A DNA stretch of 64,000 nucleotides from Rhodocyclaceae bacterium (GTDB lineage: Bacteria > Pseudomonadota > Gammaproteobacteria > Burkholderiales > Rhodocyclaceae). The stretch is from positions 1 through 64,000 of the forward strand of contig VBWA01000030.1 in assembly GCA_006218025.1 (NCBI GenBank). Reading direction: 5' to 3'. Below, one piece after another: positions 1-9,398 of the stretch; the stretch's first letter is position 1, and every line of letters starts with the position of its first letter. The notes under the pieces were generated by a model. That model did not search any database and had not been told where the DNA came from. It was given only the letters and a program-made list of their open reading frames with translations. A program made the translations under genes and the position numbers.

Positions 1-307
1 CCATAATCATACCAGTAATGCATATGGCATGTCAAGGAGTTTTTCAACAGAATAGGCCGGGTGCGGACGTTCTGCTCATTTGAAGTGAAGAGCCTCAGTG
101 GCCGAATACCCGACCGAATCCCGTATGCGACTTCGCAAGCCCCTTGGAATCAGAGGAAGGCCGGATGGACATCCAAAAAAAGCCATGCTGCGAGCACCAA
201 TATCACTGGGATACCGTCCCCACGTCCCGCGGGGACATAAAACCGCGCTATAGCGCCATCCAGCCACCTTGCCGCCACCGTTCGCACCCCATGCTATCGT
301 TCCATTG
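1..307. other. left-edge region without a recognisable gene
   Basis: I see no convincing coding region here. Around 36-52 the string GGAGTTTTTCAACAG resembles the terminal motif seen next to many proteobacterial insertion sequences, but no transposase or paired end is visible, so this is only a hint. Positions 208-251 hold a palindromic repeat copy that recurs near 34.75 kb. The last bases before 308 carry no good ribosome binding site for gph. Confidence 0.5.
208..251 (-). repeat. dispersed palindromic element B, copy 1
   Basis: Read on the minus strand this contains TTTATGTCCC, a GGGAC arm and then GGGACGGTATCCC, with nested short hairpins. The same three blocks in the same order occur on the plus strand at 34743-34771. 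Two copies this far apart suggest a mobile or REP-like palindromic sequence. No gene is associated with it. Confidence 0.5.
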
Positions 308-982
308 ATGAACCCGATCCGCTCCGTCACCATCGATCTCGATGGCACCCTGCTCGACACCGTTCCCGACCTCGCCGCCGCCGCCAACGCCATGCTGCGC
401 GAGTTGGGGCGGCCGGAATACGACATCGACACCATCGCCGGATTCATCGGCCGCGGCATTCCGAAACTGGTCGAGCGCTGCCTGCCGGATCTCGATGCCG
501 ATGCGGTCGAACAGGCACAGGTCGTGTTCCGCCGCCATTACGCCATCGAAAACGGCCGCCGCTCGAGACTTTTCCCCGGCGTCCTGGAAGGCCTGCGCGC
601 CCTGCGCGAGGCAGGCCTGCCGATGGCCGTGATCACCAACAAGGCGGCCGCGTTCACCGAACCGCTGCTGGTCGCCACGCAGCTTGCCTCCTGGTTCGAG
701 TTCGCCGTCTCGGGCGACAGCCTGCCGCACAAGAAGCCGCATCCGGCGCAGCTGCTGCATGCCTGCGAGCGCATGGGAACGTCGCCGGCGGAGAACCTGC
801 ACATCGGCGACTCGCATCACGACGCGGTCGCGGCACGCGCCGCCGGCTGCCCGGTGTTCATCGTGCCCTACGGCTACAACGAAGGCGAGGATGTGCAAGG
901 AATCGACTGCGATGCTATAGTCACGTCGCTGGTGGAGGCGGCACGCCGTATCGCCAGCGCCGACTTTCGAAGGATCGCCTAA
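308..982 (+). CDS. gph: phosphoglycolate phosphatase
   Basis: This is a 224-residue HAD-superfamily hydrolase that dephosphorylates 2-phosphoglycolate, a cytosolic salvage and repair step. HAD motif I is the DLDGT at residues 10-14. Motif II is the ITNK near the middle, motif III the lysine in HKKPHP, and motif IV GDSHHD. The ATG at 308 was chosen because homologues begin just before the first beta strand; an upstream TTG at 269 would add a non-conserved tail. A gph gene directly upstream of trpE is common in beta- and gammaproteobacteria. The last codons (944-967) coincide with a copy of the dispersed repeat, so the C-terminal RRIASADF tail is probably repeat-derived. Confidence 0.92.
   Translation: MNPIRSVTIDLDGTLLDTVPDLAAAANAMLRELGRPEYDIDTIAGFIGRGIPKLVERCLPDLDADAVEQAQVVFRRHYAIENGRRSRLFPGVLEGLRALREAGLPMAVITNKAAAFTEPLLVATQLASWFEFAVSGDSLPHKKPHPAQLLHACERMGTSPAENLHIGDSHHDAVAARAAGCPVFIVPYGYNEGEDVQGIDCDAIVTSLVEAARRIASADFRRIA
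944..967 (-). repeat. dispersed repeat A, copy at gph 3' end
   Basis: On the minus strand this reads AAAGTCGGCGCTGGCG, AT, ACGGCG, matching the family consensus over essentially all 24 bases. It lies inside the gph reading frame and supplies most of the protein's C-terminal tail. Confidence 0.75.
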
Positions 983-1007
983 GCACATGCTCCACCGCAA
1001 CCTGCAA

Positions 1008-1058
1008 ATGACAAGGAAACACGCCCTCGGGGCGGAGGCCTGGCCCTGGCGGGCCTGA
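1008..1058 (+). CDS. trpL: probable trp operon leader peptide
   Basis: A 16-codon frame, MTRKHALGAEAWPWRA, sits about 94 bases upstream of trpE and has two tryptophan codons at 1041-1043 and 1047-1049. Tryptophan is rare, so W-P-W in a short frame ahead of trpE is the hallmark of ribosome-mediated attenuation. Two mutually exclusive short stems can be drawn: GGCCC with GGGCC across the Trp codons, and GGCGGGC with the GCCCGCGCC just downstream. I see no strong Shine-Dalgarno sequence and no U-tract terminator before trpE. The leader is therefore plausible, while the exact attenuation mechanism is inferred. Confidence 0.55.
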   Translation: MTRKHALGAEAWPWRA

Positions 1059-1151
1059 ACGCCCGCGCCATCGAGCGCCGATTTCCATCGCGCCGGAGCT
1101 GACAAACCCGCGCATCTGTCCTTGCAGTACCCGTATTTGTGGAGTTTCCCC

Positions 1152-2639
1152 ATGACTGAATCCGATTTCAACCGGCTCGCCGCCGAGGGCTATAACCGCA
1201 TTCCGGTGACGCTCGAAACCTTCGCCGACCTCGACACTCCGCTGTCGATCTACCTCAAGCTGGCCAACGATCCCTACTCCTACCTGCTCGAATCGGTGCA
1301 GGGCGGCGAGCGCTTCGGCCGCTATTCCTTCATCGGCCTGGCCGCCAGTACGCGGATTGCCGTGGTCGACGGCGCGATCATGCTGCTCACCGGCAACCGC
1401 GTCGCCGAGCGGCGCGACCACACCAACCCGCTGAGCTACATCAGCGAGTTCATGGCGCGCTTCAAGGTGCCCGACCTGCCGGGCCTGCCGCGCTTCTGCG
1501 GCGGCCTCGTCGGCGCCTTCGGTTACGACACGGTTCGCTACATCGAAACCAGGCTGGCGCGAAGCAAGACGCCCGACCCGCTGGGCGTGCCCGACATCCT
1601 GCTGCTGCTCTCCGAGGAAATCGCCATCGTCGATAACCTCTCGGGCAAGCTGACCCTGGTGGTGTATGCCGAACCGGGCTTCCCCGGCGCCTGGAAACAG
1701 GCCCAGGCCCGGCTCAAGGAGTTGCTGGCGAAGCTGCGCGCACCGGCGGAGATTCCGCCGGAAGTGCGGGCCGCCTCCGCGCCCGCCGTTTCGGAGTTCG
1801 GCGAGGAGGCCTTCAAGGCCGCGGTGCGCCGCGCCAAGCAATACATCGTCGATGGCGACATCATGCAAGTGGTGCTGTCGCAGCGCATGAGCAAGCCCTA
1901 TGCGGCCAGCCCGCTGGCGCTCTACCGCGCGCTGCGCACGCTGAACCCCTCGCCCTACATGTTCTATTTCAACTTCGAGGATTTTCACGTCGTCGGCGCC
2001 TCGCCCGAGATCCTGGTGCGTCTCGAACATCAGGACGGGCAAAAGCGCGTCACGGTGCGGCCTATCGCCGGCACGCGCAAACGCGGCGCCACGCCCGCCG
2101 AAGACGAGGCGCTGGCGGCCGACCTGCTGACCGATCCGAAGGAGCGCGCCGAGCACCTGATGCTGCTCGACCTCGGCCGCAACGACATCGGCCGTGTCGC
2201 CAAGACCGGCACGGTCAAGGTCACCGACCAGTTCATCATCGAACGCTACTCGCATGTGATGCACATCGTGTCCAACGTCGAGGCCGAGCTCAAGGACGAC
2301 GAAGGCGCGCCCGGCGTGCTCAAGGCCACCTTCCCTGCCGGCACGGTGTCCGGTGCGCCGAAGGTGCGGGCCATGGAGATCATTGACGAACTGGAACCTT
2401 CGAAGCGCGGCATCTACGCCGGCAGCGTCGGCTACCTCGGCTTCAACGGCGACATGGACCTGGCCATCGCGATCCGCACCGCCGTCATCAAGGACGGTCG
2501 CATCCACGTCCAGGCCGGCGCCGGCATCGTCGCCGATTCCGACCCCGATTCGGAATGGCAGGAAACGCTGAACAAGGCACGGGCGCAGTTGCGCGCCGCC
2601 GAGATGGCCGAAGCCGGCCTCGATACGCGTTTCGAATAA
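1152..2639 (+). CDS. trpE: anthranilate synthase component I
   Basis: This 495-residue protein converts chorismate to anthranilate, using ammonia supplied by TrpG; it is the first committed step of tryptophan synthesis. The N-terminal part carries the regulatory region with LLES near residue 50. The C-terminal chorismate-binding domain includes the PSPYMF segment, [10 protein letters not shown], the DLGRND metal-site region, [12 protein letters not shown] and [10 protein letters not shown]. The ATG at 1152 was preferred over an upstream in-frame codon because MTESDF matches the usual start of beta-proteobacterial TrpE. It lies 13 bases before trpG and is presumably controlled by the upstream leader. 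Confidence 0.97.
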   Translation: MTESDFNRLAAEGYNRIPVTLETFADLDTPLSIYLKLANDPYSYLLESVQGGERFGRYSFIGLAASTRIAVVDGAIMLLTGNRVAERRDHTNPLSYISEFMARFKVPDLPGLPRFCGGLVGAFGYDTVRYIETRLARSKTPDPLGVPDILLLLSEEIAIVDNLSGKLTLVVYAEPGFPGAWKQAQARLKELLAKLRAPAEIPPEVRAASAPAVSEFGEEAFKAAVRRAKQYIVDGDIMQVVLSQRMSKPYAASPLALYRALRTLNPSPYMFYFNFEDFHVVGASPEILVRLEHQDGQKRVTVRPIAGTRKRGATPAEDEALAADLLTDPKERAEHLMLLDLGRNDIGRVAKTGTVKVTDQFIIERYSHVMHIVSNVEAELKDDEGAPGVLKATFPAGTVSGAPKVRAMEIIDELEPSKRGIYAGSVGYLGFNGDMDLAIAIRTAVIKDGRIHVQAGAGIVADSDPDSEWQETLNKARAQLRAAEMAEAGLDTRFE

Positions 2640-2652
2640 ACGGGAGGCTGCC

Positions 2653-3222
2653 ATGCTGCTGATGATCGACAACTACGACAGCTTCACCTACAACCTGGTG
2701 CAGTACTTCGGCGAACTCGGCGAGGACGTGAAAGTCTTTCGCAACGACGCGATCACCCTGAAGGAAATCGCTGCGATGAATCCGGCCCGCATCGTGGTCT
2801 CGCCCGGGCCGTGCTCTCCCGCACAGGCCGGCATCTCGGTCGCCGCGATCAAGGAATTCGCCGGCAGGATTCCGCTGCTCGGCGTCTGCCTCGGCCACCA
2901 GTGCATCGGCGCGGCCTTCGGCGGCGAGATCGTGCACGCCAAGCAGCTGATGCACGGCAAGACCTCGCCGGTAATTCATGAGGGCAAGGGCGTCTTCGCC
3001 GGCCTGCCGAATCCGCTGACCGTGACCCGCTACCACTCGCTGGCGATCCGGCGCGAGACGCTGCCGGCCTGCCTCGAAGTCACGGCATGGACCGAGGACG
3101 GCGAGATCATGGGCGTGCGCCATCGCGAGTTCAACGTGGAAGGCGTGCAGTTCCATCCCGAATCGATCCTGACCGAATGCGGCCATGAGCTGCTCGGCAA
3201 TTTCTTGAAAGGCACGAAATGA
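2653..3222 (+). CDS. trpG: anthranilate synthase component II (glutamine amidotransferase)
   Basis: This 189-residue class I glutamine amidotransferase releases ammonia from glutamine for TrpE. The catalytic triad is visible: Cys79 in GVCLGHQ, and His168 and Glu170 in FHPES. The oxyanion-loop PGPCSP motif is near residue 51. The length is that of a stand-alone TrpG, without fusion to TrpE or TrpD. In some bacteria this subunit also serves aminodeoxychorismate synthase; its place in the trp operon favours the tryptophan role. Its stop overlaps the trpD start by four bases, indicating translational coupling. Confidence 0.97.
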   Translation: MLLMIDNYDSFTYNLVQYFGELGEDVKVFRNDAITLKEIAAMNPARIVVSPGPCSPAQAGISVAAIKEFAGRIPLLGVCLGHQCIGAAFGGEIVHAKQLMHGKTSPVIHEGKGVFAGLPNPLTVTRYHSLAIRRETLPACLEVTAWTEDGEIMGVRHREFNVEGVQFHPESILTECGHELLGNFLKGTK

Positions 3223-4244
3223 TCACCCCCCAGGAAGCGCTCCAGCGCACCATCGAACACCGCGAAATCTTCCACGACGAGATGCTGCACCTGATGCGGC
3301 AGATCATGAAGGGCGAAATCTCGCCGCTGATGGTCGCTGCGATCCTCACCGGTCTGCGCGTCAAGAAGGAGACCATCGGCGAAATCTCTGCTGCGGCGAT
3401 GGTCATGCGCGAGCTGTCGACCAAGGTCGACACGCCGCACAATCCCCATTTCGTCGATATCGTCGGCACCGGCGGCGACGGAGCGCACACCTTCAACATC
3501 TCCACCGCGTCGATGTTTGTCGCGGCAGCCGCCGGAGCCACGGTGGCCAAGCACGGCAACCGCAGCGTGTCCTCTAAGTCCGGATCGGCCGACGTGCTGG
3601 AATCCCTCGGCGCCAACATCATGCTCAAGCCCGAGCAGGTCGGCGCATGCATCGAGGCGATCGGCTGCGGCTTCATGTTCGCGCCCAACCACCACCCGGC
3701 GATGAAGAACGTCGCGCCGGTGCGCCGCGAAATGGGCGTACGCACGATATTCAACATCCTCGGGCCGCTGACCAACCCGGCCGGTGCGCCGAACACCCTG
3801 ATGGGCGTCTTCCATCCCGACCTGGTTGGCATCCAGGTGCGCGTCATGAAGCAGCTCGGCGCCGACCACGTCATGGTGGTCTGGGGCAAGGACGGCATGG
3901 ACGAGATCTCGCTCGGTGCCGCAACCCTGGTCGGCGAACTGAAGGACGGCAAGATCACCGAATATGAAATCCATCCCGAGGACTACGGCCTGGCCATGAT
4001 GTCCAACCGCGGCCTGCGCGTCGCCGACGCCGCCGAATCCAAGGCGATGCTGATCGAGGCGCTGGAGAACAAGCCCGGCACCCCGCGCGAGATCGTCACG
4101 CTGAACGCCGGTGCCGCGCTCTACACCGCCAACCTGGTCGACTCGATCGGCGAGGGCATCGCCAGGGCGCGCGAAGTCATCGCCAGCGGCGCGGCGCGCA
4201 AGAAGCTCGACGACTTCATCAACTTCACCCGCAAGTTCGCCTGA
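3219..4244 (+). CDS. trpD: anthranilate phosphoribosyltransferase
   Basis: This 341-residue enzyme joins anthranilate to phosphoribosyl pyrophosphate. The PRPP-binding GTGGDG loop is at residues 83-88, followed by NIST and [12 protein letters not shown]. The conserved metal-binding DE pair is in KDGMDEISL. Length and order are normal for the family. It overlaps trpG by four bases and its stop overlaps the trpC start by one base, so trpG, trpD and trpC are translated as a coupled block. Confidence 0.97.
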   Translation: MITPQEALQRTIEHREIFHDEMLHLMRQIMKGEISPLMVAAILTGLRVKKETIGEISAAAMVMRELSTKVDTPHNPHFVDIVGTGGDGAHTFNISTASMFVAAAAGATVAKHGNRSVSSKSGSADVLESLGANIMLKPEQVGACIEAIGCGFMFAPNHHPAMKNVAPVRREMGVRTIFNILGPLTNPAGAPNTLMGVFHPDLVGIQVRVMKQLGADHVMVVWGKDGMDEISLGAATLVGELKDGKITEYEIHPEDYGLAMMSNRGLRVADAAESKAMLIEALENKPGTPREIVTLNAGAALYTANLVDSIGEGIARAREVIASGAARKKLDDFINFTRKFA

Positions 4245-5053
4245 TGTCCGACATCCTCAAGAAGATTCTCGCCGTCAAACGCGAGGAAGTCGCGACAGCG
4301 TCGGCAAGCAAGCCGCTGGCGGCCGTGAGGGCGGAGGCCGAAGCTCAGCCGACCGCGCGCGATTTCCTTGCTGCCATCCGGGCAAAAGTTCCCGCAGGGA
4401 CGCACCGCGCTGGCGCTGGTGACACGGCGATCATCGCCGAAATCAAGAAGGCCAGCCCGTCGAAGGGCGTGATCCGCGCGGATTTTCGCCCGGCCGAGAT
4501 TGCGGTCGATTACGAGACGCACGGCGCGACCTGCCTCTCGGTCCTGACCGATCGCCAATTTTTTCAAGGCTCCGAGTCCTACCTGCGCGAAGCCCGTGGA
4601 GCCTGTTCGCTACCGGTGCTGCGCAAGGATTTTTTGGTCGATCCCTACCAGGTGTACGAAGCGCGCGCGATGGGCGCGGACGCGATCCTGTTGATCGTCG
4701 CCGCGCTTTCGCTGCCGCAGATGCAGGAAATGGAGGCCATCGCCCACGGCCTCGGCATGGCGGTGCTGGTCGAGTGCCACGACGCCGCCGAACTGGATGT
4801 CGCGCTGCAGTTGACGACGCCGCTGATCGGCATCAACAACCGTAACCTGCGTACCTTCGAGGTGAGCCTCGACACCACCCTTTCGCAACTCGGCCGCATT
4901 CCACCCGGGCGCATCGTGGTGACCGAGTCGGGAATTCTCACCCCGGCCGACGTGGCACGGATGCGCGCCAGTGGCGTGCATGCCTTCCTCGTCGGCGAAG
5001 CCTTCATGCGCGCGCCCTCGCCGGGGGCGGAACTCGCCCAGCTGTTCGCCTGA
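4244..5053 (+). CDS. trpC: indole-3-glycerol phosphate synthase
   Basis: This 269-residue TIM-barrel enzyme closes the indole ring in tryptophan synthesis. The catalytic segment [12 protein letters not shown] begins at residue 64, and KDF, ECH, NNRNL and TESGI motifs follow in order. It is a mono-functional TrpC without a TrpF fusion. Residues 53-62 ([10 protein letters not shown]) look like an extra stretch just before the first barrel strand, where homologues usually have a short Pro/Ala linker. The underlying DNA resembles the dispersed repeat. Translation is coupled to trpD. No trpF, trpB or trpA follows, so the pathway is split in this genome. Confidence 0.96.
   Translation: MSDILKKILAVKREEVATASASKPLAAVRAEAEAQPTARDFLAAIRAKVPAGTHRAGAGDTAIIAEIKKASPSKGVIRADFRPAEIAVDYETHGATCLSVLTDRQFFQGSESYLREARGACSLPVLRKDFLVDPYQVYEARAMGADAILLIVAALSLPQMQEMEAIAHGLGMAVLVECHDAAELDVALQLTTPLIGINNRNLRTFEVSLDTTLSQLGRIPPGRIVVTESGILTPADVARMRASGVHAFLVGEAFMRAPSPGAELAQLFA
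4412..4432 (+). repeat. diverged copy of dispersed repeat A inside trpC
   Basis: GGCGCTGG, four divergent bases, then ACGGCGATC match the 3' two thirds of the repeat consensus in trpC sense orientation. The AAGTC start of the repeat is missing. It encodes GAGDTAI, close to the VGAGETA encoded by the intact copy inside pntB. Chance similarity in GC-rich DNA is possible. Confidence 0.4.
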
Positions 5054-5090
5054 GCCTCGATCGGGATAAACTCCGCAAACTATCTTGGCT

Positions 5091-5396
5091 ATGACCGAAC
5101 CAACAATGGGAACCCTCGATACCCTGCACAGCAAGAGGAAAGAAATCCTCGACACCGCCGCTCGCCACGGCGCGCGCAACGTGCGCGTGTTTGGCTCGGT
5201 CGCTCGTGGGAGCGATACAGACGAGAGCGACATCGATCTCCTGGTCGAGTTCGAACCAGACCGCTCGCTCTACGATCTGGTCGGACTCCAACTCGATATC
5301 GAATCACTGCTCGGTCGGCGTGCCGATGTTGTAACCGAGGGTTCGCTCAGCACTTACCTGCGCGAACGAGTATTGGCCGAAGCCTTTCCGCTATGA
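5091..5396 (+). CDS. mntA: MNT-type nucleotidyltransferase, antitoxin of MntA-HepT pair
   Basis: This protein of about 101 residues has the minimal nucleotidyltransferase signature: GS, ten residues, then DID (GSVARG...SDIDLLVEF). Family knowledge: MntA antitoxins transfer AMP to a tyrosine of the HepT HEPN ribonuclease and so neutralise it. The gene starts about 37 bases after trpC and overlaps the next gene by four bases, the usual antitoxin-toxin coupling. The ATG at 5091 was chosen; a TTG at 5085 or the ATG at 5106 are alternatives. It could be transcribed from the trp promoter. Confidence 0.85.
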   Translation: MTEPTMGTLDTLHSKRKEILDTAARHGARNVRVFGSVARGSDTDESDIDLLVEFEPDRSLYDLVGLQLDIESLLGRRADVVTEGSLSTYLRERVLAEAFPL

Positions 5397-5737
5397 AGGA
5401 CCGGCTGGTTTTACTGCGGCATCTCGCCGACTGTTTGCAGCGCATCCGCGATTACACGGCGGATGGACACGAACAGTTCCTCAGCGACCGCAAGACCCAG
5501 GACGCTGTGATACGGAACCTCGAAATCGTCGGGCAGATCGTTCGAGACCTCGGTCCGGAATATCTGGCTGGCCAGCGGCCCGAAGTTCCCTGGACCAGGA
5601 TTGCCGGCGCACGAAACATCCTGGCGCACCAGTACCTTGGCGTCGACCTTTCTCTCGTCTGGAATATCGTCGAGCGTGACCTGACGGCTCTTGAAGTGGC
5701 AGCAAGGCAGTTGATCGAGAACTCGACCGAAAGCTGA
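5393..5737 (+). CDS. hepT: HepT-type HEPN toxin (DUF86)
   Basis: This 114-residue all-alpha HEPN protein is expected to be a toxin RNase. The RX4HXY active-site motif is intact as Arg74, Asn75, His79 and Tyr81 in RNILAHQY. The tyrosine is the residue AMPylated by MntA in characterised pairs. An intact motif suggests a functional toxin rather than a decayed gene. It directly follows and overlaps mntA. Activity is inferred from family knowledge. Confidence 0.85.
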   Translation: MKDRLVLLRHLADCLQRIRDYTADGHEQFLSDRKTQDAVIRNLEIVGQIVRDLGPEYLAGQRPEVPWTRIAGARNILAHQYLGVDLSLVWNIVERDLTALEVAARQLIENSTES

Positions 5738-5768
5738 CTGCCTGCCGCGCCCCGGCTACCGCCTCACA

Positions 5769-5803
5769 AGTCGGCGCTGGCGGGACGGCGATCCGCCGTC
5801 CCT
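5769..5803 (+). repeat. dispersed repeat A, intergenic copy with hairpin
   Basis: Positions 5769-5791 match the repeat consensus. Here the repeat runs into a perfect stem: nine bases GGGACGGCG at 5783-5791, a three-base loop, and CGCCGTCCC at 5795-5803. It lies between the convergent hepT and DUF2892 genes, where it could act as a bidirectional transcription barrier, although it has no U-tract. Confidence 0.75.
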
Positions 5804-5809
5804 GCAGGT

Positions 5810-6040
5810 TCAGGCGCAGCAGCTGTTGCCGGTGGATTCCTTGACGCCCAGCTTCTTCAGGATCATGTCCAGCGGGCAGAACTTGGTGAAGCCGCTCTGG
5901 AACAGGTTGGCGCCGACGAAGGCGGTGAACCACAGCCAGGAAAGTTTGCTCATATCGACCTGGCCCATGACGTGGGCGAGAACGAGCGAGGTCATGATGA
6001 AAAAGCCGGCGATGATGCGAACGAATTGATTGACGGTCAT
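5810..6040 (-). CDS. DUF2892 family small inner-membrane protein
   Basis: This 76-residue protein has two hydrophobic segments (about 5-27 and 32-50), with GANLFQSGFTKFCPLD and LKKLGVK motifs typical of the membrane part of YgaP-like proteins (DUF2892). In YgaP the same unit is fused to a rhodanese domain that handles sulfane sulfur; here the membrane unit stands alone and ends in a CCA tail with two cysteines. A CAGGAG ribosome binding site precedes it. It is the last gene of the adaptor-sqr-RND-DUF2892 run. That setting suggests a role in sulfide or persulfide handling, which is inference. Confidence 0.8.
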   Translation of the reverse strand: MTVNQFVRIIAGFFIMTSLVLAHVMGQVDMSKLSWLWFTAFVGANLFQSGFTKFCPLDMILKKLGVKESTGNSCCA

Positions 6041-6069
6041 GCGAAATACTCCTGAGTAAGAAAGGGGGG

Positions 6070-9000
6070 TTATGCCTGCTTGATACGATTCTTCATTGCG
6101 GCGTAATACAGCACCGGGATCACCACCAGCGTCAGCACGGTGGACACAAAAATGCCGAAGATCAGCGACAGCGCAAGGCCGGCGAAGATCGGATCATCGA
6201 CGATGAACAGGGCGCCGAGCATGGCCGCCAGCCCGGTCAGCACGATCGGCTTGGCGCGGATCGCGGCAGCCTGGATCACGGCTTCGGCGAAGTCCATGCC
6301 TTCCGCCACCTGCTCGTTGATGAAATCGACCAGCAGGATCGAATTGCGCACGATGATGCCGGCCAGCGCGATCATGCCGATCATCGAGGTCGCCGTGTAT
6401 TGCGCGCCGAACAGCGCGTGGCCCGGCATGACGCCGATGATGGTCAGCGGTATCGGGGCCATGATGATCAGCGGCACCAGATAACTCTTGAACTGCGCCA
6501 CCACCAGCAGATAGATCAGGATCAGGCCGACCGCGTAGGCCGCGCCCATGTCGCGGAAGGTCTCGAAGGTCACCTGCCATTCGCCATCCCACTTCAGCGA
6601 GTACTGGGCGTAAGGGTCTTTCGGCTGTTTGAAGAAGTATTCGCCCAGCGTGCCGCCTTGCGGCAGGGCAATGCCGGCCAGCTTGTTGCGGATGTCGAAC
6701 ATGCCGTAGAGCGGCGAATCGAGCTTGCCGCCCATGTCCGCGGTGACATAGACGACCGGCAGCAGATCCTTGTGGTAGATCACCTTCTCGCGCAGCGTGC
6801 GCTTGATCTCCACCACTTCGGAGACCGGCACCAGCTGGCCGTCACGGGCACGCACCTTGAGCTTCAGCAACTGGTCGATGCTGTTCTGGCGCTCGGCGGG
6901 CAAAACGATGCGCACCGGGATTTCGTACTTCGCGTCGCCGTCATGGACCGGTGTCACGTCTTCGCCGGACAACCCCATGCGCACTACCTCGACGATGTCC
7001 TTCTGCACCACGCCCAGCAGGGCGGCCTTGGCCTGGGCCACGCGCAGCACGAGCTTTTCGGCATCCTCATCGATGGTATCGTCAATTCCGATGATATCCG
7101 CCGTGCTCTCGAAGGCGGCGCGCACCTGCTTCGCCACGGCGATCTGACCGGCATAGTCGGGGCCGTAGATCTCGGCGACGATCGGCGACATCACCGGCGG
7201 CCCCGGCGGCACTTCGACCACCTTGACATTGCCGCCATGTTTCTTTGCCACAGCCACCACTCGGTCGCGCACCGAAACGGCGATCTCATGGCTTTGGCGA
7301 TCGCGATGCTTCTTGTCCACCAAATTGACCTGGATGTCGCCCATTTCCGGCGCGCTGCGCAGGTAGTACTGGCGCACCAGGCCATTGAAATTGATCGGGC
7401 TGGCGGTACCGGCATAGGCCTGGTAGTCGGCGACTTCCTCGACCTGCGCGATCTCGGCCGATATCTCCCGCAACACTTTTGCTGTTTCTTCGAGCGGCGT
7501 ACCGACCGGCATGTCGAGCACGATCTGGAATTCGCTCTTGTTGTCGAAGGGCAGCATTTTCAGCACCACCAGCTTGAAGAAGCCGAGGCTGACCGAGGCG
7601 AGAATTGCCACCAGGATGCCGATCCACAGCTTGCGCCGCGCCGACTTTCCGGTGCGCGGCTCGAGCAGCGGCGTCATGATGCGGCGGAAGAAGTGGTCGA
7701 GCTTGCCCGTCAGCGGATCGGCGTGGCTTCCACCGGCGGCGTGGCCGGCCGGCTTCATCATCTTGAGCGCCAGCCATGGGGTGATGACAAAGGCAATCGC
7801 CAGCGAAATGAACATGCCCATCGACGCATTGATCGGGATCGGGCTCATGTAGGGCCCCATCAGACCGGTGACGAAGGCCATCGGCAGCAATGCCGCAATC
7901 ACGGTGAAGGTGGCCAGGATGGTCGGACCGCCCACTTCATCGACGGCGGGGGGGATGATCTGCCACAGCGGCTTGTCGGGTTGCAGCAGGTGCCAGCGAT
8001 GGATGTTCTCCACCACCACGATGGCGTCATCGACCAGGATACCGATGGAGAAGATCAGGGCGAACAAGGACACGCGATTCAGGGTAAAGCCATAGGCCCA
8101 GGAGGCGAACAGCGTTGCCGCCAGGGTCAGCGTCACCGCAGCGCCCACGATCACGGCCTCGCGCTTGCCCAGTGCAAACAACACCAGCAGCACGACGAAG
8201 GCCGTGGCAAAAACCAGTTTGCCGATGAGCTTCTGCGCCTTGTCGGTCGCGGTCGCGCCGTAGTTGCGCGTCACGGTGAATTCGACGCCTTCGGGAATCA
8301 CCGTCCCCTTGAGCGCTTCGGCGCGAGCGATCACCGCTTCGGCCACATCGGCGGCATTTACGCCGGGCTTCTTCGATATCGACAGCGTTACTGCCGGAAA
8401 CTCGCCCTTGCGATCGCCATGCCAGACATAGCGCAGCGGCTGGTCCGCGCCATCGACCACTTGCGCCACATCGGCCAGATACACCGGCTTGCGCTCATAG
8501 ACACCCACGACCAAACGCTTTACGTCGGCGGCTGACTCTATATAGGTCCCGGTTTGCACCAGCACTTCACGGTTGCCGGCAACCAGGCTTCCGCCCGGCT
8601 GTGAGGCGTTCGACACCTGCAAGGCGGCCTTGAGGTCCTGAGCTGTGATGCCGTGCGCGTTCATGCGGTCGGCGTCCATGGCCACGCGAATCACGTGACC
8701 GGGGCCGCCGATGGTCGTGACGTCGCGCGTGCCGGGGATGCGCTTTAGATCGACCTCGGTGGCGCGCGCCACCTGCTGCATTTCGAAGGCCGACTTGGCC
8801 GGATCGGCGCTATGAAATGTCAACGTCACTATGGGCACATCGTCGATGCCCTTGGGTTTGATGACGGGATCGAGCACGCCGAGGTTGGGCGAGGCCCAGT
8901 CGCGGGTGGCCTGAATAGTATCGTAGAGACGCACCAGCGCCTGGATCGGGTCTTCGCCGACCTGGTACTGCACGGTGATCACCGCCATGCCCGGACGCGA

Positions 9001-9264
9001 AACCGAATACACGTGCTCGATGCCGGCGATGCGCGACAGCACCTGCTCGGCGGGCCGCGCCACCAGCGCCTCGACATCCCTTGCCGACGCCCCCGGGAAG
9101 GGGACGAAGACGTTGGCCATGGTGACGTTGATCTGCGGCTCTTCCTCGCGTGGCGTGATCAGCGTCGCACCCACGCCCAGCAACAGCGCGATCAGCGCGA
9201 TCAAGGGCGTCAGGGAATTCCTGAGAAAGTACTCCGCGATACGGCCTGATATTCCCACTGTCAC
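6070..9264 (-). CDS. RND family efflux permease
   Basis: This 1064-residue AcrB-superfamily inner-membrane pump would drive efflux by proton exchange. An N-terminal membrane helix (about 15-35) is followed by a periplasmic porter domain. A central helix carries GILVDDAIVVVENIHR (about residues 400-415), whose Asp pair is the expected proton-relay site. A second porter domain and a helix bundle end near LVVIPVLYY. Translation probably starts at GTG 9264. The matching adaptor gene lies upstream, separated by sqr, and no outer-membrane factor gene is near. The exported compound cannot be read from sequence; linkage with sqr hints at a sulfur-related or toxic metabolite. Confidence 0.9.
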   Translation of the reverse strand: MTVGISGRIAEYFLRNSLTPLIALIALLLGVGATLITPREEEPQINVTMANVFVPFPGASARDVEALVARPAEQVLSRIAGIEHVYSVSRPGMAVITVQYQVGEDPIQALVRLYDTIQATRDWASPNLGVLDPVIKPKGIDDVPIVTLTFHSADPAKSAFEMQQVARATEVDLKRIPGTRDVTTIGGPGHVIRVAMDADRMNAHGITAQDLKAALQVSNASQPGGSLVAGNREVLVQTGTYIESAADVKRLVVGVYERKPVYLADVAQVVDGADQPLRYVWHGDRKGEFPAVTLSISKKPGVNAADVAEAVIARAEALKGTVIPEGVEFTVTRNYGATATDKAQKLIGKLVFATAFVVLLVLFALGKREAVIVGAAVTLTLAATLFASWAYGFTLNRVSLFALIFSIGILVDDAIVVVENIHRWHLLQPDKPLWQIIPPAVDEVGGPTILATFTVIAALLPMAFVTGLMGPYMSPIPINASMGMFISLAIAFVITPWLALKMMKPAGHAAGGSHADPLTGKLDHFFRRIMTPLLEPRTGKSARRKLWIGILVAILASVSLGFFKLVVLKMLPFDNKSEFQIVLDMPVGTPLEETAKVLREISAEIAQVEEVADYQAYAGTASPINFNGLVRQYYLRSAPEMGDIQVNLVDKKHRDRQSHEIAVSVRDRVVAVAKKHGGNVKVVEVPPGPPVMSPIVAEIYGPDYAGQIAVAKQVRAAFESTADIIGIDDTIDEDAEKLVLRVAQAKAALLGVVQKDIVEVVRMGLSGEDVTPVHDGDAKYEIPVRIVLPAERQNSIDQLLKLKVRARDGQLVPVSEVVEIKRTLREKVIYHKDLLPVVYVTADMGGKLDSPLYGMFDIRNKLAGIALPQGGTLGEYFFKQPKDPYAQYSLKWDGEWQVTFETFRDMGAAYAVGLILIYLLVVAQFKSYLVPLIIMAPIPLTIIGVMPGHALFGAQYTATSMIGMIALAGIIVRNSILLVDFINEQVAEGMDFAEAVIQAAAIRAKPIVLTGLAAMLGALFIVDDPIFAGLALSLIFGIFVSTVLTLVVIPVLYYAAMKNRIKQA

Positions 9265-9398
9265 CTCGAATTGAAACTACCGCCAAAAATCGCCGGCACA
9301 AGGACGCAGGGGAAGTTCAAAGGAGCCATTGTCCGTTTCTGTCGGCCTCTCCGTGTCCTTGCTCTGCGTTTCCCAAAGTCCTTGTGTCGACTGTCTGC

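Noticed and set aside
921-2672. Long open frame of 583 codons opposite trpE
   Set aside because: It is an antisense shadow. trpE is certain on the other strand, and the antisense translation is Arg/Gly/Val-rich without any family motif, as expected from GC-rich third positions.
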